From a virus: a DNA stretch of 46,925 nucleotides. The position numbers and the translations under genes were made by a program. The DNA is taken from the IMG/VR virus record IMGVR_UViG_3300020222_000041, positions 1 through 46,925 of that record; one strand, written 5' to 3'. The notes under the pieces are model-generated. The model made no database searches and was not told the origin of the DNA. It saw only the letters and a list, made by a program, of their open reading frames with translations. Positions 34,130 to 43,873 of the stretch are shown in pieces. The first letter of the stretch is position 1. The number at the start of each line of letters is the position of its first letter.

Positions 34130-35137
34130 ATGGCAATTAAGAAAAATGACTTTAGCTCTATAAAGAAAAAGTTTTCGTCTGATGCAAAATATAAACCACA
34201 GAGGTTTTTTGATTTAGGACCTGATTTTTTAGATGCCGTTGGATTACCAGGACCTGCGATAGGTCATTTGAACATGTTCTTAGGACACTCTGACACAGGT
34301 AAAACTACTGCACTTATTAAAACTGCCCTAGATGCTCAAAAGAAAGGAATCTTACCTGTATTCATTATTACAGAACAGAAATGGTCTTTTGAACACTCAA
34401 AATTAATGGGGTTTGAATGTGAAGAAGTTGTTGATGAAGAAACAGGTGAATTAACTTGGGACGGATTTTTCCTATTCAATAATAACTTTGACTATATTGA
34501 GCAAATTACTGATTACATAAATAGTTTATTAGATGCACAAGAAAAAGGGGAGTTAGATTACTCACTTTGTATTATGTGGGACTCTGTAGGTTCAGTACCA
34601 TGTAAAATGACTTATGAAGGTAAAGGTGGTAAACAACATAATGCGAGTACTTTGGCGGATAAAATTGGAATGGGGATTAATCAACGTATTTCAGGTTCTC
34701 GTAAGGCGGATTCTAAATATGAAAACACTTTGATTATCGTTAACCAACCTTGGGTAGAATTACCCGATAATCCTTTTGGGCAACCAAAAATTAAAGCTAA
34801 AGGTGGCGAAGCGATTTGGTTAAACTCTTCTTTGGTATTTTTATTCGGTAATCAAAAAGGTGCGGGAACGACAAAAATTACCGCAACTAAAGATAAAAGA
34901 ACTGTTAAATTTGCATCGAGAACTAAAGTGTCTGTATTGAAAAACCACATCAACGGACTTGGATTTGAAGACGGTAAAATTATAGTAACACCTCATGGAT
35001 TTTTACCTGGTAAAGATTCTACAGAAGAAAAAAGTTCTATTGAACAGTATAAAAAAGAATATGCTGATTATTGGAAAGAAATTATCGGAGTCGAAGGAGA
35101 TTTTGATTTGAAAACAGAAAAAGAAGAAGTTGAGTAA
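34130..35137 (+). CDS. uvsX: RecA-like recombinase (T4 UvsX)
   Basis: This 335-aa protein (T4 UvsX is slightly longer) catalyses strand exchange in recombination-dependent replication and repair. Walker A is GHSDTGKT (52-59), and Walker B is LCIMWDSVGS (D151). The KADSKYENTLIIVNQPW segment and the KAKGGEAIW segment fit the L1/L2 DNA-binding region of RecA proteins. It works with gp32 and the DnaB-like helicase encoded around it. It is translated from an ATG two bases after the preceding small gene and followed 18 bases later by the exonuclease gene. No Shine-Dalgarno sequence is present. Confidence 0.93.
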   Translation: MAIKKNDFSSIKKKFSSDAKYKPQRFFDLGPDFLDAVGLPGPAIGHLNMFLGHSDTGKTTALIKTALDAQKKGILPVFIITEQKWSFEHSKLMGFECEEVVDEETGELTWDGFFLFNNNFDYIEQITDYINSLLDAQEKGELDYSLCIMWDSVGSVPCKMTYEGKGGKQHNASTLADKIGMGINQRISGSRKADSKYENTLIIVNQPWVELPDNPFGQPKIKAKGGEAIWLNSSLVFLFGNQKGAGTTKITATKDKRTVKFASRTKVSVLKNHINGLGFEDGKIIVTPHGFLPGKDSTEEKSSIEQYKKEYADYWKEIIGVEGDFDLKTEKEEVE

Positions 35138-35155
35138 CAATTTAATTTAAAATTA

Positions 35156-36163
35156 ATGACTAAGACTTTATTGGTCGATGGTAATAACCTAATCAAAATA
35201 GGATTTCACGGTGTCAAAGACTATTATCATGAAGGTAAACATATTGGAGGAATTTGGCATTTCTTAAATACATTACGCAAATTTATTGAAGAGTTTAACT
35301 ACGATAAAGTAGTTGTTTTTTGGGACGGAGACGATAGCTCCGTCCATAGAAAACTCTTATATCCAAGATATAAAGAAAATAGAAATCAAGAATCTAATGA
35401 ACATAAGGTAACATCTTTTAATTACCAAAAAGATAGGGTAAAACAGTACCTTGAAGAACTATTCATTAGACAAATCAACATTGAAAATAACGAGGCGGAT
35501 GATTTAATTGCGTATTACTGTAAAATTGCTCTTAATGAGAATATTACAATTTTTTCGGCTGATAGAGATTTAACACAATTAATTTGTGAAAATGTATCAT
35601 TGTATTCACCTAATACAAAACAGACGTATAAACAAGGTGATAACATAAAATTACATGATATCGAAGTTCCCCACTCAAACGTAAAAACATGTAAAATATT
35701 AATGGGTGACAAATCAGATAATATTGATGGGATTTATTATTTGGGTGAAAAAACTTTAATTAAGTTATTCCCTGAGCTACTTGACAAACCACTATCAGTA
35801 ACCGATATTTTAATAAAGGCTGAAGAGTTATTAAAAGGAGATAAAGATAACACGGTACTTAAGAATCTTTTAACAGGTAAAACAAAAACAGGAATTTACG
35901 GTAACGAATTTTTTGAAATTAATGAGAAAATTGTCGACTTATCAACCCCACTTATTACCGATGAAGGTAAAGAAATCGTTGAATTATATTACTCAGAAAC
36001 ATTAGACCCTAATGGTAGAGGTCATAGGAATGTTATACGAATGATGATGGAGGATGGATTCTTTAAGTTCTTACCAAAAGGAGATAATAATTGGGTAAAC
36101 TTCCTAACCCCATTTTTAAAATTAACAAGAAAAGAAAAAAAAAAATTTAAAACAAATAAATAA
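35156..36163 (+). CDS. rnh: 5'-3' exonuclease / flap nuclease (T4 RNase H-like FEN)
   Basis: This 335-aa FEN-family nuclease probably removes RNA primers and 5' flaps from lagging-strand fragments. The acidic metal-binding residues are in place: D8 (LLVDGNN), D57 (VFWDGDD), E113/D115/D116 (NEADDLI), D136/D138 (SADRDL) and D185/D188 (GDKSDN). The GDKSDNI motif opens the helix-hairpin-helix region. T4 RNase H is 305 aa. Its C-terminus is very lysine-rich (RKEKKKFKTNK). It lies in the replication operon directly after uvsX. Confidence 0.9.
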   Translation: MTKTLLVDGNNLIKIGFHGVKDYYHEGKHIGGIWHFLNTLRKFIEEFNYDKVVVFWDGDDSSVHRKLLYPRYKENRNQESNEHKVTSFNYQKDRVKQYLEELFIRQINIENNEADDLIAYYCKIALNENITIFSADRDLTQLICENVSLYSPNTKQTYKQGDNIKLHDIEVPHSNVKTCKILMGDKSDNIDGIYYLGEKTLIKLFPELLDKPLSVTDILIKAEELLKGDKDNTVLKNLLTGKTKTGIYGNEFFEINEKIVDLSTPLITDEGKEIVELYYSETLDPNGRGHRNVIRMMMEDGFFKFLPKGDNNWVNFLTPFLKLTRKEKKKFKTNK

Positions 36164-36170
36164 AGTGAAT

Positions 36171-36623
36171 ATGAAAGACCAAGAAACAACAAAGCTAGAA
36201 TTTTTGATGATGGTAAATGGTAACATCATTGTCCAAAGATTTTTTAATGTTAGGAACTTTAATCCCCTTGCTAAAAATTCGTTAAATCTTTACGAATATC
36301 TTTCCGATTTTAAAGACGTATTGGAGAGAGAATTAAAGATTAAAACTGTCACATATATGTTGGATAATACGTATGAAATTATAAACAATCCAAACGTACT
36401 TGAAACATCAAATACTGAAGGTCCTGAAAATTTTAACATTTTTATTAAGTCGGGTGACACGACAATTTGTCATAGACAATTTGATGCTAAAGTGTTCCCA
36501 CCAAAAATAAGATACACCGTAGATATACGTCCGCACATAAAAAGTGTACTTTCGGCTTTAACTGACATTTTTTCATCTAAAAAATTAACTTATGACTATA
36601 TTGGAATTAGTCTAAAGGGGTAA
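36171..36623 (+). CDS. Hypothetical protein in the replication operon, about 150 aa
   Basis: The frame could start at GTG 36165 or ATG 36171, six bases apart; ATG is chosen because all other recognised genes here use it. The protein has hydrophobic strands alternating with charged helices: LEFLMMVNGNIIVQRFF, then YEYLSDFKDVLERELK, then FNIFIKSGDTTICHRQF and a C-terminal helix (IKSVLSALTDIF). There are no catalytic motifs, signal peptide or membrane segments. It lies between the exonuclease and helicase genes, so a replication accessory role is possible, but the function is unknown. Confidence 0.75.
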   Translation: MKDQETTKLEFLMMVNGNIIVQRFFNVRNFNPLAKNSLNLYEYLSDFKDVLERELKIKTVTYMLDNTYEIINNPNVLETSNTEGPENFNIFIKSGDTTICHRQFDAKVFPPKIRYTVDIRPHIKSVLSALTDIFSSKKLTYDYIGISLKG

Positions 36624-36630
36624 TATTTAT
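36624..36630 (+). promoter_or_regulatory. TATTTAT motif upstream of replicative helicase
   Basis: TATTTATCTAAAAC lies 21 bases before the helicase ATG. It is the only exact copy of the motif found ahead of a gene in the replication cluster. Confidence 0.35.
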
Positions 36631-36651
36631 CTAAAACAAAAGAGAAAAAAT

Positions 36652-38031
36652 ATGGCGTCGAACAAAAATTTTGATTATTTAGGAAGTACATTTCAGATTC
36701 AATTATTAAACCAAATCATTATTGATAAAGAGTTTGCAAGGTCAATAATTGATGTAATTGAAACAAACTATTTTGAAAACAAATATTTTAAATTAATTAT
36801 CCAAATGATTAAGGAGTTTTATTTAAAATATGAGTATGTCCCTACTTTTGACACCTTAGAACAAATTACAAAATCTGAATTCCAACAAGAGATGGCGTCT
36901 AAAGTTATTTTAGACACTCTTACTAAAATTAAAGACGCTCCACTCGAAGGAGGTGATTTTGTACAGGAAAAGGCTTTAAAATTCTGTAAACAACAAGAAT
37001 TACAAAAAGCAATTTCAAGAGCACAAAAAGTAATTGATGGAGGTGAATTTGAAAACTACGATAAGTTAGAAACTTTAGTTAGAGAAGCTTTACAGGTAGG
37101 TGAAAGAGAAGATGGTATGTCAGATATCTTTTCTAATTTAGATGACGTTTTAAATGAAGATTATAGACACCCAATCCCAATGGGAATACCAGGAATTGAT
37201 AGACTACTTAAAGGAGGTTTAGCTAAAGGAGAAATAGGTGTAGTTTTAGCACCAACAGGAGTTGGTAAATCAACATTACTTACAAAAATCTCAAACCACG
37301 CATTTAATTTGGGGTACAATGTTTTACAGATATTTTTTGAGGATAACCCAAAAATTATACAAAGAAAACATTTTACACTCTGGACTAAAATCCACCCCGA
37401 TGAATTATCGGTTAAGAAAGATGAGGTTATGTCAAAGGTTAAAGAAATTAAAGAAACCATGACTAACAGATTAATTCTTAAAAAATTACCATCAGATACT
37501 GTAACCATGTTACAAATTAAAAATCAAATCAGAAAAATGGTTGCTGATGGTGTTAAAATAGATATGGTTTTATTAGATTACATTGATTGTGTTGTTCCTG
37601 ATAAAAACTTAGGTGACGAATGGAAGTCTGAAGGTTCAGTGATGAGAGCTTTTGAAGCGATGTGTCACGAAATGGATATAGTAGGATGGACTGCAACTCA
37701 AGGAAATAGAAGTTCAATATCTTCTGAAGTTGTTACAACAGACCAAATGGGTGGGTCTATAAAGAAAGCTCAAGTAGGTCACGTTATCATTTCTGTGGCT
37801 AAAACACTACAACAAAAAGAAATGAAATTGGCCACTATGGCTATCACTAAGTCAAGAATTGGTGACGATGGTATCGTATTTGAAAATTGTAAATTTGATA
37901 ATAGTATGTTAGAAATCGACACCGAATCTTCAGTTACTTTCTTAGGGATTGAAGAACAGAAAGAAGAAAACAACCGACAAAGAATTAAAGATTTGTTGGA
38001 CAAAAGAAAACAAAGAGAAGACAAAAACTAA
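36652..38031 (+). CDS. 41: DnaB-like replicative helicase (T4 gp41-like)
   Basis: This 459-aa hexameric helicase unwinds DNA ahead of the polymerase. An N-terminal helical domain (about 1-150) is joined by a linker to a RecA-type ATPase. The ATPase begins IPMGIPGIDRLLKGGL and has Walker A as APTGVGKS (200-207), the DnaB-style Walker B MVLLDYIDCV, and GWTATQGNRSS before the arginine-finger region. The C-terminus is highly charged (RIKDLLDKRKQREDKN). Length and order agree with T4 gp41 (475 aa). The nrdB gene starts 6 bases later. No primase is encoded in this window. Confidence 0.9.
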   Translation: MASNKNFDYLGSTFQIQLLNQIIIDKEFARSIIDVIETNYFENKYFKLIIQMIKEFYLKYEYVPTFDTLEQITKSEFQQEMASKVILDTLTKIKDAPLEGGDFVQEKALKFCKQQELQKAISRAQKVIDGGEFENYDKLETLVREALQVGEREDGMSDIFSNLDDVLNEDYRHPIPMGIPGIDRLLKGGLAKGEIGVVLAPTGVGKSTLLTKISNHAFNLGYNVLQIFFEDNPKIIQRKHFTLWTKIHPDELSVKKDEVMSKVKEIKETMTNRLILKKLPSDTVTMLQIKNQIRKMVADGVKIDMVLLDYIDCVVPDKNLGDEWKSEGSVMRAFEAMCHEMDIVGWTATQGNRSSISSEVVTTDQMGGSIKKAQVGHVIISVAKTLQQKEMKLATMAITKSRIGDDGIVFENCKFDNSMLEIDTESSVTFLGIEEQKEENNRQRIKDLLDKRKQREDKN

Positions 38032-38037
38032 AAAATT

Positions 38038-38988
38038 ATGAATGAAAATATATTAAGGGAAAATCCTAATAGGTTTGTTATCTTCCCAATTCAGTATAAT
38101 GATATTTGGGAATATTATAAAATGCACCAAGCGGCGTTTTGGACGGCTGAAGAAGTAGATTTAAGTGGAGACATTAGAGATTGGGAAAATTTATCTGAAA
38201 ATGAACAATATTTTATTAAAAATATTTTATCATTTTTCGCGGCTTCCGATGGTATTGTTAATGAAAACTTAGCGGAAAATTTCTATAGGGAAGTACAATA
38301 TCCTGAAGCAAAATTTTTCTATGGTATACAACTTGCAATGGAAAACATCCATTCATTAATGTATTCATTGTTAATTGATACCTACATATCAAATGAGGAA
38401 GAAAAAAACAAATGTTTTACTGCGTTAGATAACTTACCCGCAGTTCAGAAAAAGGCGAAATGGGCTCTTAATTGGATAGAGAACGCATCTTTCCAAGAAA
38501 GACTTGTAGCATTTGCCGCAGTTGAGGGTATTTTCTTTTCAGGTTCATTCTGTTCTATATTTTGGTTGAAATCGAGAGGTATTATGCAAGGATTGTGTAA
38601 TGCAAATTCTTTAATATTTAAAGATGAAAATTTACATTGTGATTTTGCAATTCATTTGTTGAATAATCATTGTGAAAACAAACCATCAGAAAAAAGAATT
38701 AAAGAAATTCTACTTTCGGCTTTAGAAATTGAAAAAGAATTTATCACTGAGTCATTACCTGTATCATTAATTGGTATGAACTCAAACCTAATGAAACAAT
38801 ATCTTGAGTTTGTTGTTGATGGATTATTGATTAAACTTGGTTGTAAAAAACATTTTAATGTTGAACAACCATTTAAATTCATGGAACAAATTGCCGTAGA
38901 AACTAAAGGTAATTTCTTTGAATCGAGAACCGTTGAATATCAGAAAGCGAAATTGAATGAGACAATTTCATTTACTGATGATTTTTAA
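38038..38988 (+). CDS. nrdB: Ribonucleotide reductase class I small subunit
   Basis: This 316-aa subunit houses the diiron-tyrosyl radical that starts ribonucleotide reduction, supplying dNTPs for phage DNA. Metal ligands are D41 (EEVDLSGD), E102 and H105 (MENIHS), E163 (VEGIFFSG), and E197 and H200 (DENLHCDF). The radical tyrosine is Y109. The C-terminal FTDDF tail would dock onto NrdA. The sequence around [25 protein letters not shown] and [16 protein letters not shown] is of the eukaryote-type NrdB subgroup rather than the E. coli or T4 type. It is followed 19 bases later by nrdA. Confidence 0.95.
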   Translation: MNENILRENPNRFVIFPIQYNDIWEYYKMHQAAFWTAEEVDLSGDIRDWENLSENEQYFIKNILSFFAASDGIVNENLAENFYREVQYPEAKFFYGIQLAMENIHSLMYSLLIDTYISNEEEKNKCFTALDNLPAVQKKAKWALNWIENASFQERLVAFAAVEGIFFSGSFCSIFWLKSRGIMQGLCNANSLIFKDENLHCDFAIHLLNNHCENKPSEKRIKEILLSALEIEKEFITESLPVSLIGMNSNLMKQYLEFVVDGLLIKLGCKKHFNVEQPFKFMEQIAVETKGNFFESRTVEYQKAKLNETISFTDDF

Positions 38989-39007
38989 TTAATTATTTTT
39001 TTAGATT

Positions 39008-41434
39008 ATGATGTCACTTAGAATTAAAAAAAGAAGTGGGGATGATGCGTCATTTAACCCACAAAAAATCTATAACAGAATTAAACGAGCTTCAAAAGGG
39101 TTGAACGTTAATTCGGATGAGATTTTTATTAAAGTAATTACTTCAGTACCAACTGAAGGTTTAATTACCACTAAAGAATTAGATAAACTTATTTATGAGA
39201 TTGCAGCGGCTTTTACAGGAAGTCACCATGATTATTCAAGATTAGCATCTTCAGTTGCGATTTCCTCATACCATAAAGAGACTAACCCAAGTTTTTATGA
39301 AACAATGACACTATTACATTCAGAAGGAATTATAAATGGTGATTTTATGGATACAATGGTTCTTTATGGTAAAGAATCTATTGATGAGGTTATAAATCAT
39401 GATAATGATTATAACTTTGATTACTTTGCTTGGAGGTCTTTACAAGAAATGTATTTACTTAAATTGTCAAATGGTAAAGTAGTTGAAAGACCACAACACA
39501 TGTATATGAGAGTTGCTATTTGGGTTACAAAATCGTTTGAACAAGCTCTTGAATATTATAAATCATTATCAAACCAATTGATTTCACCTGCAACACCTAT
39601 CATGATTAATGCTGGAACAAAAGTACCTCAGTTAGCGTCTTGTGTTTTACATTATAATAATTCTGATTCTCGTAATGGTTTATTACATACATTAAACGAC
39701 ATCTCAACATATTCATCAAACGCTGCAGGAATCGGATTATCAATGTCAAATATTAGAAGTAAAGAAAGTAGAATTTCTTCTTCAGGTGGATTTGCGGGAG
39801 GGTTATTAAAGTATTTAAAAATTGTAAATGAATCTCTTAGATTCTTTAATCAACAAGGACGTAGACCTGGTAGTGCCGCCATCTATTTAGAACCTTGGCA
39901 CAAAGACATTTTTGACTTGTTAGATATGAAGAAAAACACAGGTGCGGAGGAATTAAGGGCTCGTGATTTATTCACTGCATTATGGATTCCTGATAATTTC
40001 ATGAGAGCGGTTAAATCAAATGGTGATTGGTATTTGTTCTGTCCTAATGATATTAAAAGAGCTGGTTTGAAACCATTACAAGAATGTTATGGTGAAGAAT
40101 ACGAGGAAGTGTATTTACAAGCGGTTAAATTAGAATTAGGTAAAAAAGTAAAAGCACAAGATATATGGACTAAAATAATTGAATCACAAGTTGAGACAGG
40201 TGTTCCATATCTTTGTTCTAAAGACAATGCAAATAGAAAAACTAACCATCAAAATATTGGTGTTATTAAACAATCAAATCTTTGTAATGAAATATATCAA
40301 TATACCGATGAGGGTACTACTGCGATTTGTACTCTTTCATCTATGGTATTGAAGAACTTTATTATAGATGGTAAATTTGATTTTAATTTACTTTATAGTG
40401 AAGTTAGAAAAGTGGTAAGAGCGTTAAATAAGGTTGTCGACATCAACAATTATTCAACAGAAAAAGGACGTAAAGGAGGGTTGAAACAGAGAGCAATTGC
40501 AATTGGAACTCAAGGACTTGCTGACGTATTTTATTTAATGGATTACATTTTTACTTCGGAAGAGGCTCGTAAACATAACAAAAATATATTTGAAACAATT
40601 TACTTCGCGTCTATAACAGAAAGTATGGAATTGTGTAAATCGGGAGAATATAAACCATACGCACATTTTGAAGGTTCACCTATGTCCAACGGAATCTTTC
40701 AATTCGACATGTGGGGATTAAATGATAGTAATTTATTTTGGGATTGGGAAAAATTAAAAGAGGATGTTAAAGAATATGGTGTTTGTAATTCATTATTTAC
40801 CGCTCAAATGCCTGTTGCGTCTTCGGCTAAAATAACAGGTTCTTTTGAAATGACGGAACCCGCTCACTCGGCTTTATTTAATAGGAGAGTTGTTGGAGGT
40901 GAGATTATGATTGTGAACAAATATTTAATTAGTGATTTTGAAAAAATTGGCATTTGGTGTGAGGATTTGAAAAACGAAATCATTCTTAATGAAGGGTCAA
41001 TCCAAAACGTTAATTTCAATAATTATATTGATTTGGAAGACAAACGATACAACTTTAAAGTTAAACGTGTGGAACACCTCATTCAAAAATATAAAACAAT
41101 TTGGGAAATATCACAAAGAGAGTTAATTGATATGGCGGCTGATAGAGCACCATTTATAGACCAATCACAATCTATGAACATCTATATGGCGAACCCAACA
41201 TTGTCTAAAATAACATCATCGCATTTCCATTCTTGGGAGAAAGGGTTAAAGACACTTTGTTATTATGTAAGAACAAAAGCAATATCAACAGGAGCAAAAC
41301 ACTTGGCTATTGATACCTCAAAAGTTGAAAAACCTAAAACAATTACTGAAAAACCTAAAGTTGATTTCAACTCGGTAAACTTACCACCAAAACCCGAGAA
41401 TTCAGATTTTGAATGTTTTGGATGTTCATCATAA
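39008..41434 (+). CDS. nrdA: Ribonucleotide reductase class I large subunit
   Basis: This 808-aa catalytic subunit reduces ribonucleoside diphosphates. Active-site residues are C212 (QLASCVLHY), N424, C426 and E428 (SNLCNEI) and C441 (TAICTLSS). The Tyr pair that relays the radical lies in LKTLCYYVRT. The C-terminal CFGC pair regenerates the active-site disulfide. The first 90 or so residues form an ATP-cone-like regulatory domain (MSLRIKKRSGDDASFNPQKI). Two ATGs are adjacent (39008, 39011), so the start may be 3 bases later. A strong terminator follows. Pairing with nrdB is typical of phages that enlarge the dNTP pool. Confidence 0.95.
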   Translation: MMSLRIKKRSGDDASFNPQKIYNRIKRASKGLNVNSDEIFIKVITSVPTEGLITTKELDKLIYEIAAAFTGSHHDYSRLASSVAISSYHKETNPSFYETMTLLHSEGIINGDFMDTMVLYGKESIDEVINHDNDYNFDYFAWRSLQEMYLLKLSNGKVVERPQHMYMRVAIWVTKSFEQALEYYKSLSNQLISPATPIMINAGTKVPQLASCVLHYNNSDSRNGLLHTLNDISTYSSNAAGIGLSMSNIRSKESRISSSGGFAGGLLKYLKIVNESLRFFNQQGRRPGSAAIYLEPWHKDIFDLLDMKKNTGAEELRARDLFTALWIPDNFMRAVKSNGDWYLFCPNDIKRAGLKPLQECYGEEYEEVYLQAVKLELGKKVKAQDIWTKIIESQVETGVPYLCSKDNANRKTNHQNIGVIKQSNLCNEIYQYTDEGTTAICTLSSMVLKNFIIDGKFDFNLLYSEVRKVVRALNKVVDINNYSTEKGRKGGLKQRAIAIGTQGLADVFYLMDYIFTSEEARKHNKNIFETIYFASITESMELCKSGEYKPYAHFEGSPMSNGIFQFDMWGLNDSNLFWDWEKLKEDVKEYGVCNSLFTAQMPVASSAKITGSFEMTEPAHSALFNRRVVGGEIMIVNKYLISDFEKIGIWCEDLKNEIILNEGSIQNVNFNNYIDLEDKRYNFKVKRVEHLIQKYKTIWEISQRELIDMAADRAPFIDQSQSMNIYMANPTLSKITSSHFHSWEKGLKTLCYYVRTKAISTGAKHLAIDTSKVEKPKTITEKPKVDFNSVNLPPKPENSDFECFGCSS

Positions 41435-41443
41435 AATTAAGAT

Positions 41444-41470
41444 AAATCACGACTAATGTCGTGATTTTTT
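41444..41470 (+). terminator. Rho-independent terminator after nrdA
   Basis: A 10-base stem (AAATCACGAC/GTCGTGATTT) with the loop TAAT runs into TTTTTATTTT. It lies 9 bases after the nrdA stop and separates the nucleotide-metabolism unit from the baseplate wedge genes. Confidence 0.87.
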
Positions 41471-41480
41471 ATTTTAACTC

Positions 41481-41487
41481 TATTTAT
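41481..41487 (+). promoter_or_regulatory. TATTTAT late-promoter-like motif (distal copy) upstream of gp25
   Basis: TATTTATTAGAAAA lies 31 bases before the gp25 ATG, directly after the nrdA terminator. It is the better placed of the two copies here. Confidence 0.5.
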
Positions 41488-41506
41488 TAGAAAAATCAGA
41501 AGACTA

Positions 41507-41513
41507 TATTTAT
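41507..41513 (+). promoter_or_regulatory. TATTTAT motif (proximal copy) adjacent to gp25 start
   Basis: A second copy, TATTTATTAGAT, ends 5 bases before the ATG. Initiation from it would leave essentially no leader, so it may be a remnant or an alternative site. Confidence 0.3.
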
Positions 41514-41518
41514 TAGAT

Positions 41519-41977
41519 ATGGCAGAAGGTAGAACATATGGTATTAATTTTCCTTTTAGAGATTCGGCTAAAGGTACTTATTTAGCTTTATCAGAAGAAA
41601 GTGATGAAGAGATTAGAAGTAGTTTAATTCATTTACTTTTAACAAGAAAAGGTACGAGATATTATTTACCTGATTTTGGAACTCGTTTATATGAATTCAT
41701 ATTTGAACCCATGGATGGGCCAACTTTTTCAGATATTGAGGCAGAAATAAGAGAATCTGTTACGGAATATATACCAAATATTACAATAACCAATATAAGT
41801 ATTACTGACGCTTCCTTAGAGGAAGAAAATAAAGGAACTTTCATTAATGCAAACGGAGATAGAGAATTTGTGGTCCCTGGCATTGGTGAGAAAGAACATA
41901 CCGCTAAAATTAAAATTGATTATACCATCACGGCATCGGCATTTAATCCGAGTGATTTTGTAATTATTAATATATAA
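41519..41977 (+). CDS. 25: Baseplate wedge protein (T4 gp25-like)
   Basis: This 152-aa protein belongs to the gp25/GPW family, which anchors the first sheath ring to the baseplate. The family pattern is visible: an N-terminal INFPF segment, EEIRSSLIHLLLTRKGTR, the DFGTRLYEFIFEPMD motif, then DIEAEIRESVTEYIPNITI. T4 gp25 is 132 aa; the extra residues lie in a loop around ENKGTFINANGD. It is followed after 6 bases by the gp6-like gene, the same order as in many contractile tails (gp25 then a J-like protein). Confidence 0.9.
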   Translation: MAEGRTYGINFPFRDSAKGTYLALSEESDEEIRSSLIHLLLTRKGTRYYLPDFGTRLYEFIFEPMDGPTFSDIEAEIRESVTEYIPNITITNISITDASLEEENKGTFINANGDREFVVPGIGEKEHTAKIKIDYTITASAFNPSDFVIINI

Positions 41978-41983
41978 TATATC

Positions 41984-43822
41984 ATGGCAAATAAAAAGAT
42001 TTCTTATACAACTAGAGATTTCCAACAGATAAGAACTGAGTTAATAAATTTTACAAGATTATATTATCCTGAACTTATTGATAATTTTAACGACGCTTCG
42101 GTTTTCTCCGCTTTATTGGATTTAAATGCTGCGGTAACGGATAACTTACAATTCAATATTGATAGAAGTATACAAGAAACCGTATTACAATATGCACAAC
42201 AAAGGTCATCAGTATTTAATATTGCAAGAACATACGGACTTAAAGTTCCTGGCCAAAGACCTTCAGTTGCTCTTGTTGATTTTTCGATAACAGTACCCGC
42301 ATTTGGTGATAAAGAAGATTTAAGATATTGTGGTATATTAAGAAGAGGGGCTCAAGTTAACGGTGCAGGTCAAGTATTTGAAACAGTTTATGATATTGAT
42401 TTTTCATCACCAATCAATGCCGAAGGATACCCAAATAGACTTAAAATACCTAATTTCGATTCAAATAATAAGTTATTAAATTATACAATTGTTAAAAGAG
42501 AAACAGTTGTAAATGGGGTTACCAAAGTATTCAAAAGAACCATAACCGCAAACGATGTTAAACCATTCTTTGAATTATTTTTACCTGAAAAGAATGTTTT
42601 AGGTGTTACAAGTGTTTTATTAAAAGATGGTACTCAATATGCAAATATACCATCACCACAAGAATTTTTAGGTAATGATAATAGATGGTATGAAGTAAAG
42701 GCTCTTGTTGAAGATAGAGTCTTTGTTGAAGACCCAACTAAAGTTTCTGACCAACCTGGTATTAAAGTTGGTAAATACTTAACAACAAGTGATAAATTTA
42801 TAACTGAATACACACCTGAAGGATTTTTAAGAATGACTTTTGGTGGTGGTAGTCAATCCGCAGATGAACAATTAAGGGAATTTGCAAGGAACGGGTTAAA
42901 ACTTGATTTGTATAAATATTCCAACAACTTTGCATTAGGTAGTGTATTAAAACCAAACTCAACGTTATTTGTCCAATATAGAATTGGTGGAGGTTCAGGA
43001 AGTAATTTAGGTATCAATGTAATTACTCAAGTAGGTACGGTTTCATTTTTTGTTAACGGTCCTTCAGCTTCTGTTAACACAAATGTGGTTAATTCATTAT
43101 CGTGTAATAATGTTACTGCAGCAATTGGTGGAGCACCCGCACCGACTACTGAAGAAGTAAGAAATTTAGTGACATTTAACTTTTCAGCACAAAACAGGGC
43201 GGTAACTGTTAATGACTATGATTCGATTATAAGAACAATGCCGTCCCAATTTGGAGCACCCGCTAAAGTTGCGATTACCGAAGAAAATAATAAGATAAAA
43301 ATAAAAATGTTGTCTTTTGACGAGTCAGGTAATTTAACTGAGATAGTATCTAACACACTTAAAAATAATATCGCTAATTACCTTTCAAATTACAGAATGT
43401 TAAATGATTACATTTCAGTTGAAAGTGCAAATGTTATTGATTTATCAATGAACATTGATGTGGTATTAGATAATAGTCAAACACAAGGGGCTTTAATTGC
43501 TCAAATTGTAAATTTAGTTACTGAATATTTTTCACCTTCAAATAGACAGATGGGTAGTAATGTTTATATATCGGAAATTAGAAGACAAATACAATCACAA
43601 AATGGTGTGATATCAGTATCTGATATCCAAGTATTTAATAAGGTTGGAGGACAATATTCTTCATCTCAAACATCTCAAGGATATATTGATGACGAAACAA
43701 AACAAATTGGTTTAGTCGATGATACAATTTTTGCAGAACCTAGTCAAACATATCAAGTTAGATACTCTGGTAAAGATATTAATGTGAGAATTAAAAACCT
43801 TTCTACAGTTAATTTTTCTTGA
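41984..43822 (+). CDS. 6: Baseplate wedge protein (T4 gp6 / baseplate J-like)
   Basis: This 612-aa protein (T4 gp6: 660 aa) forms the wedge backbone of the baseplate. The N-terminus has the gp6 pattern: DFQQIRTELINFTRLYYPEL, DASVFSALLDLNAAVTDNL, and RSSVFNIARTYGLKVPGQRPS. Around residues 275-340 are a FGGGSQ and a GGGSGSNLGIN segment. In the final third, RAVTVNDYDSIIRTMP matches the J-family region. It is expressed with gp25 and upstream of the giant structural gene at the window's right edge. Confidence 0.88.
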   Translation: MANKKISYTTRDFQQIRTELINFTRLYYPELIDNFNDASVFSALLDLNAAVTDNLQFNIDRSIQETVLQYAQQRSSVFNIARTYGLKVPGQRPSVALVDFSITVPAFGDKEDLRYCGILRRGAQVNGAGQVFETVYDIDFSSPINAEGYPNRLKIPNFDSNNKLLNYTIVKRETVVNGVTKVFKRTITANDVKPFFELFLPEKNVLGVTSVLLKDGTQYANIPSPQEFLGNDNRWYEVKALVEDRVFVEDPTKVSDQPGIKVGKYLTTSDKFITEYTPEGFLRMTFGGGSQSADEQLREFARNGLKLDLYKYSNNFALGSVLKPNSTLFVQYRIGGGSGSNLGINVITQVGTVSFFVNGPSASVNTNVVNSLSCNNVTAAIGGAPAPTTEEVRNLVTFNFSAQNRAVTVNDYDSIIRTMPSQFGAPAKVAITEENNKIKIKMLSFDESGNLTEIVSNTLKNNIANYLSNYRMLNDYISVESANVIDLSMNIDVVLDNSQTQGALIAQIVNLVTEYFSPSNRQMGSNVYISEIRRQIQSQNGVISVSDIQVFNKVGGQYSSSQTSQGYIDDETKQIGLVDDTIFAEPSQTYQVRYSGKDINVRIKNLSTVNFS

Positions 43823-43873
43823 TAATTTATTTTATTAATTTCTAAATTATCATTTTGAAAATGGTATATAAAC

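Noticed and set aside
43821-43870. AT-rich inverted repeats after gp6 as a terminator
   Set aside because: Stems contain almost only A-T pairs with a long loop; too weak to call.
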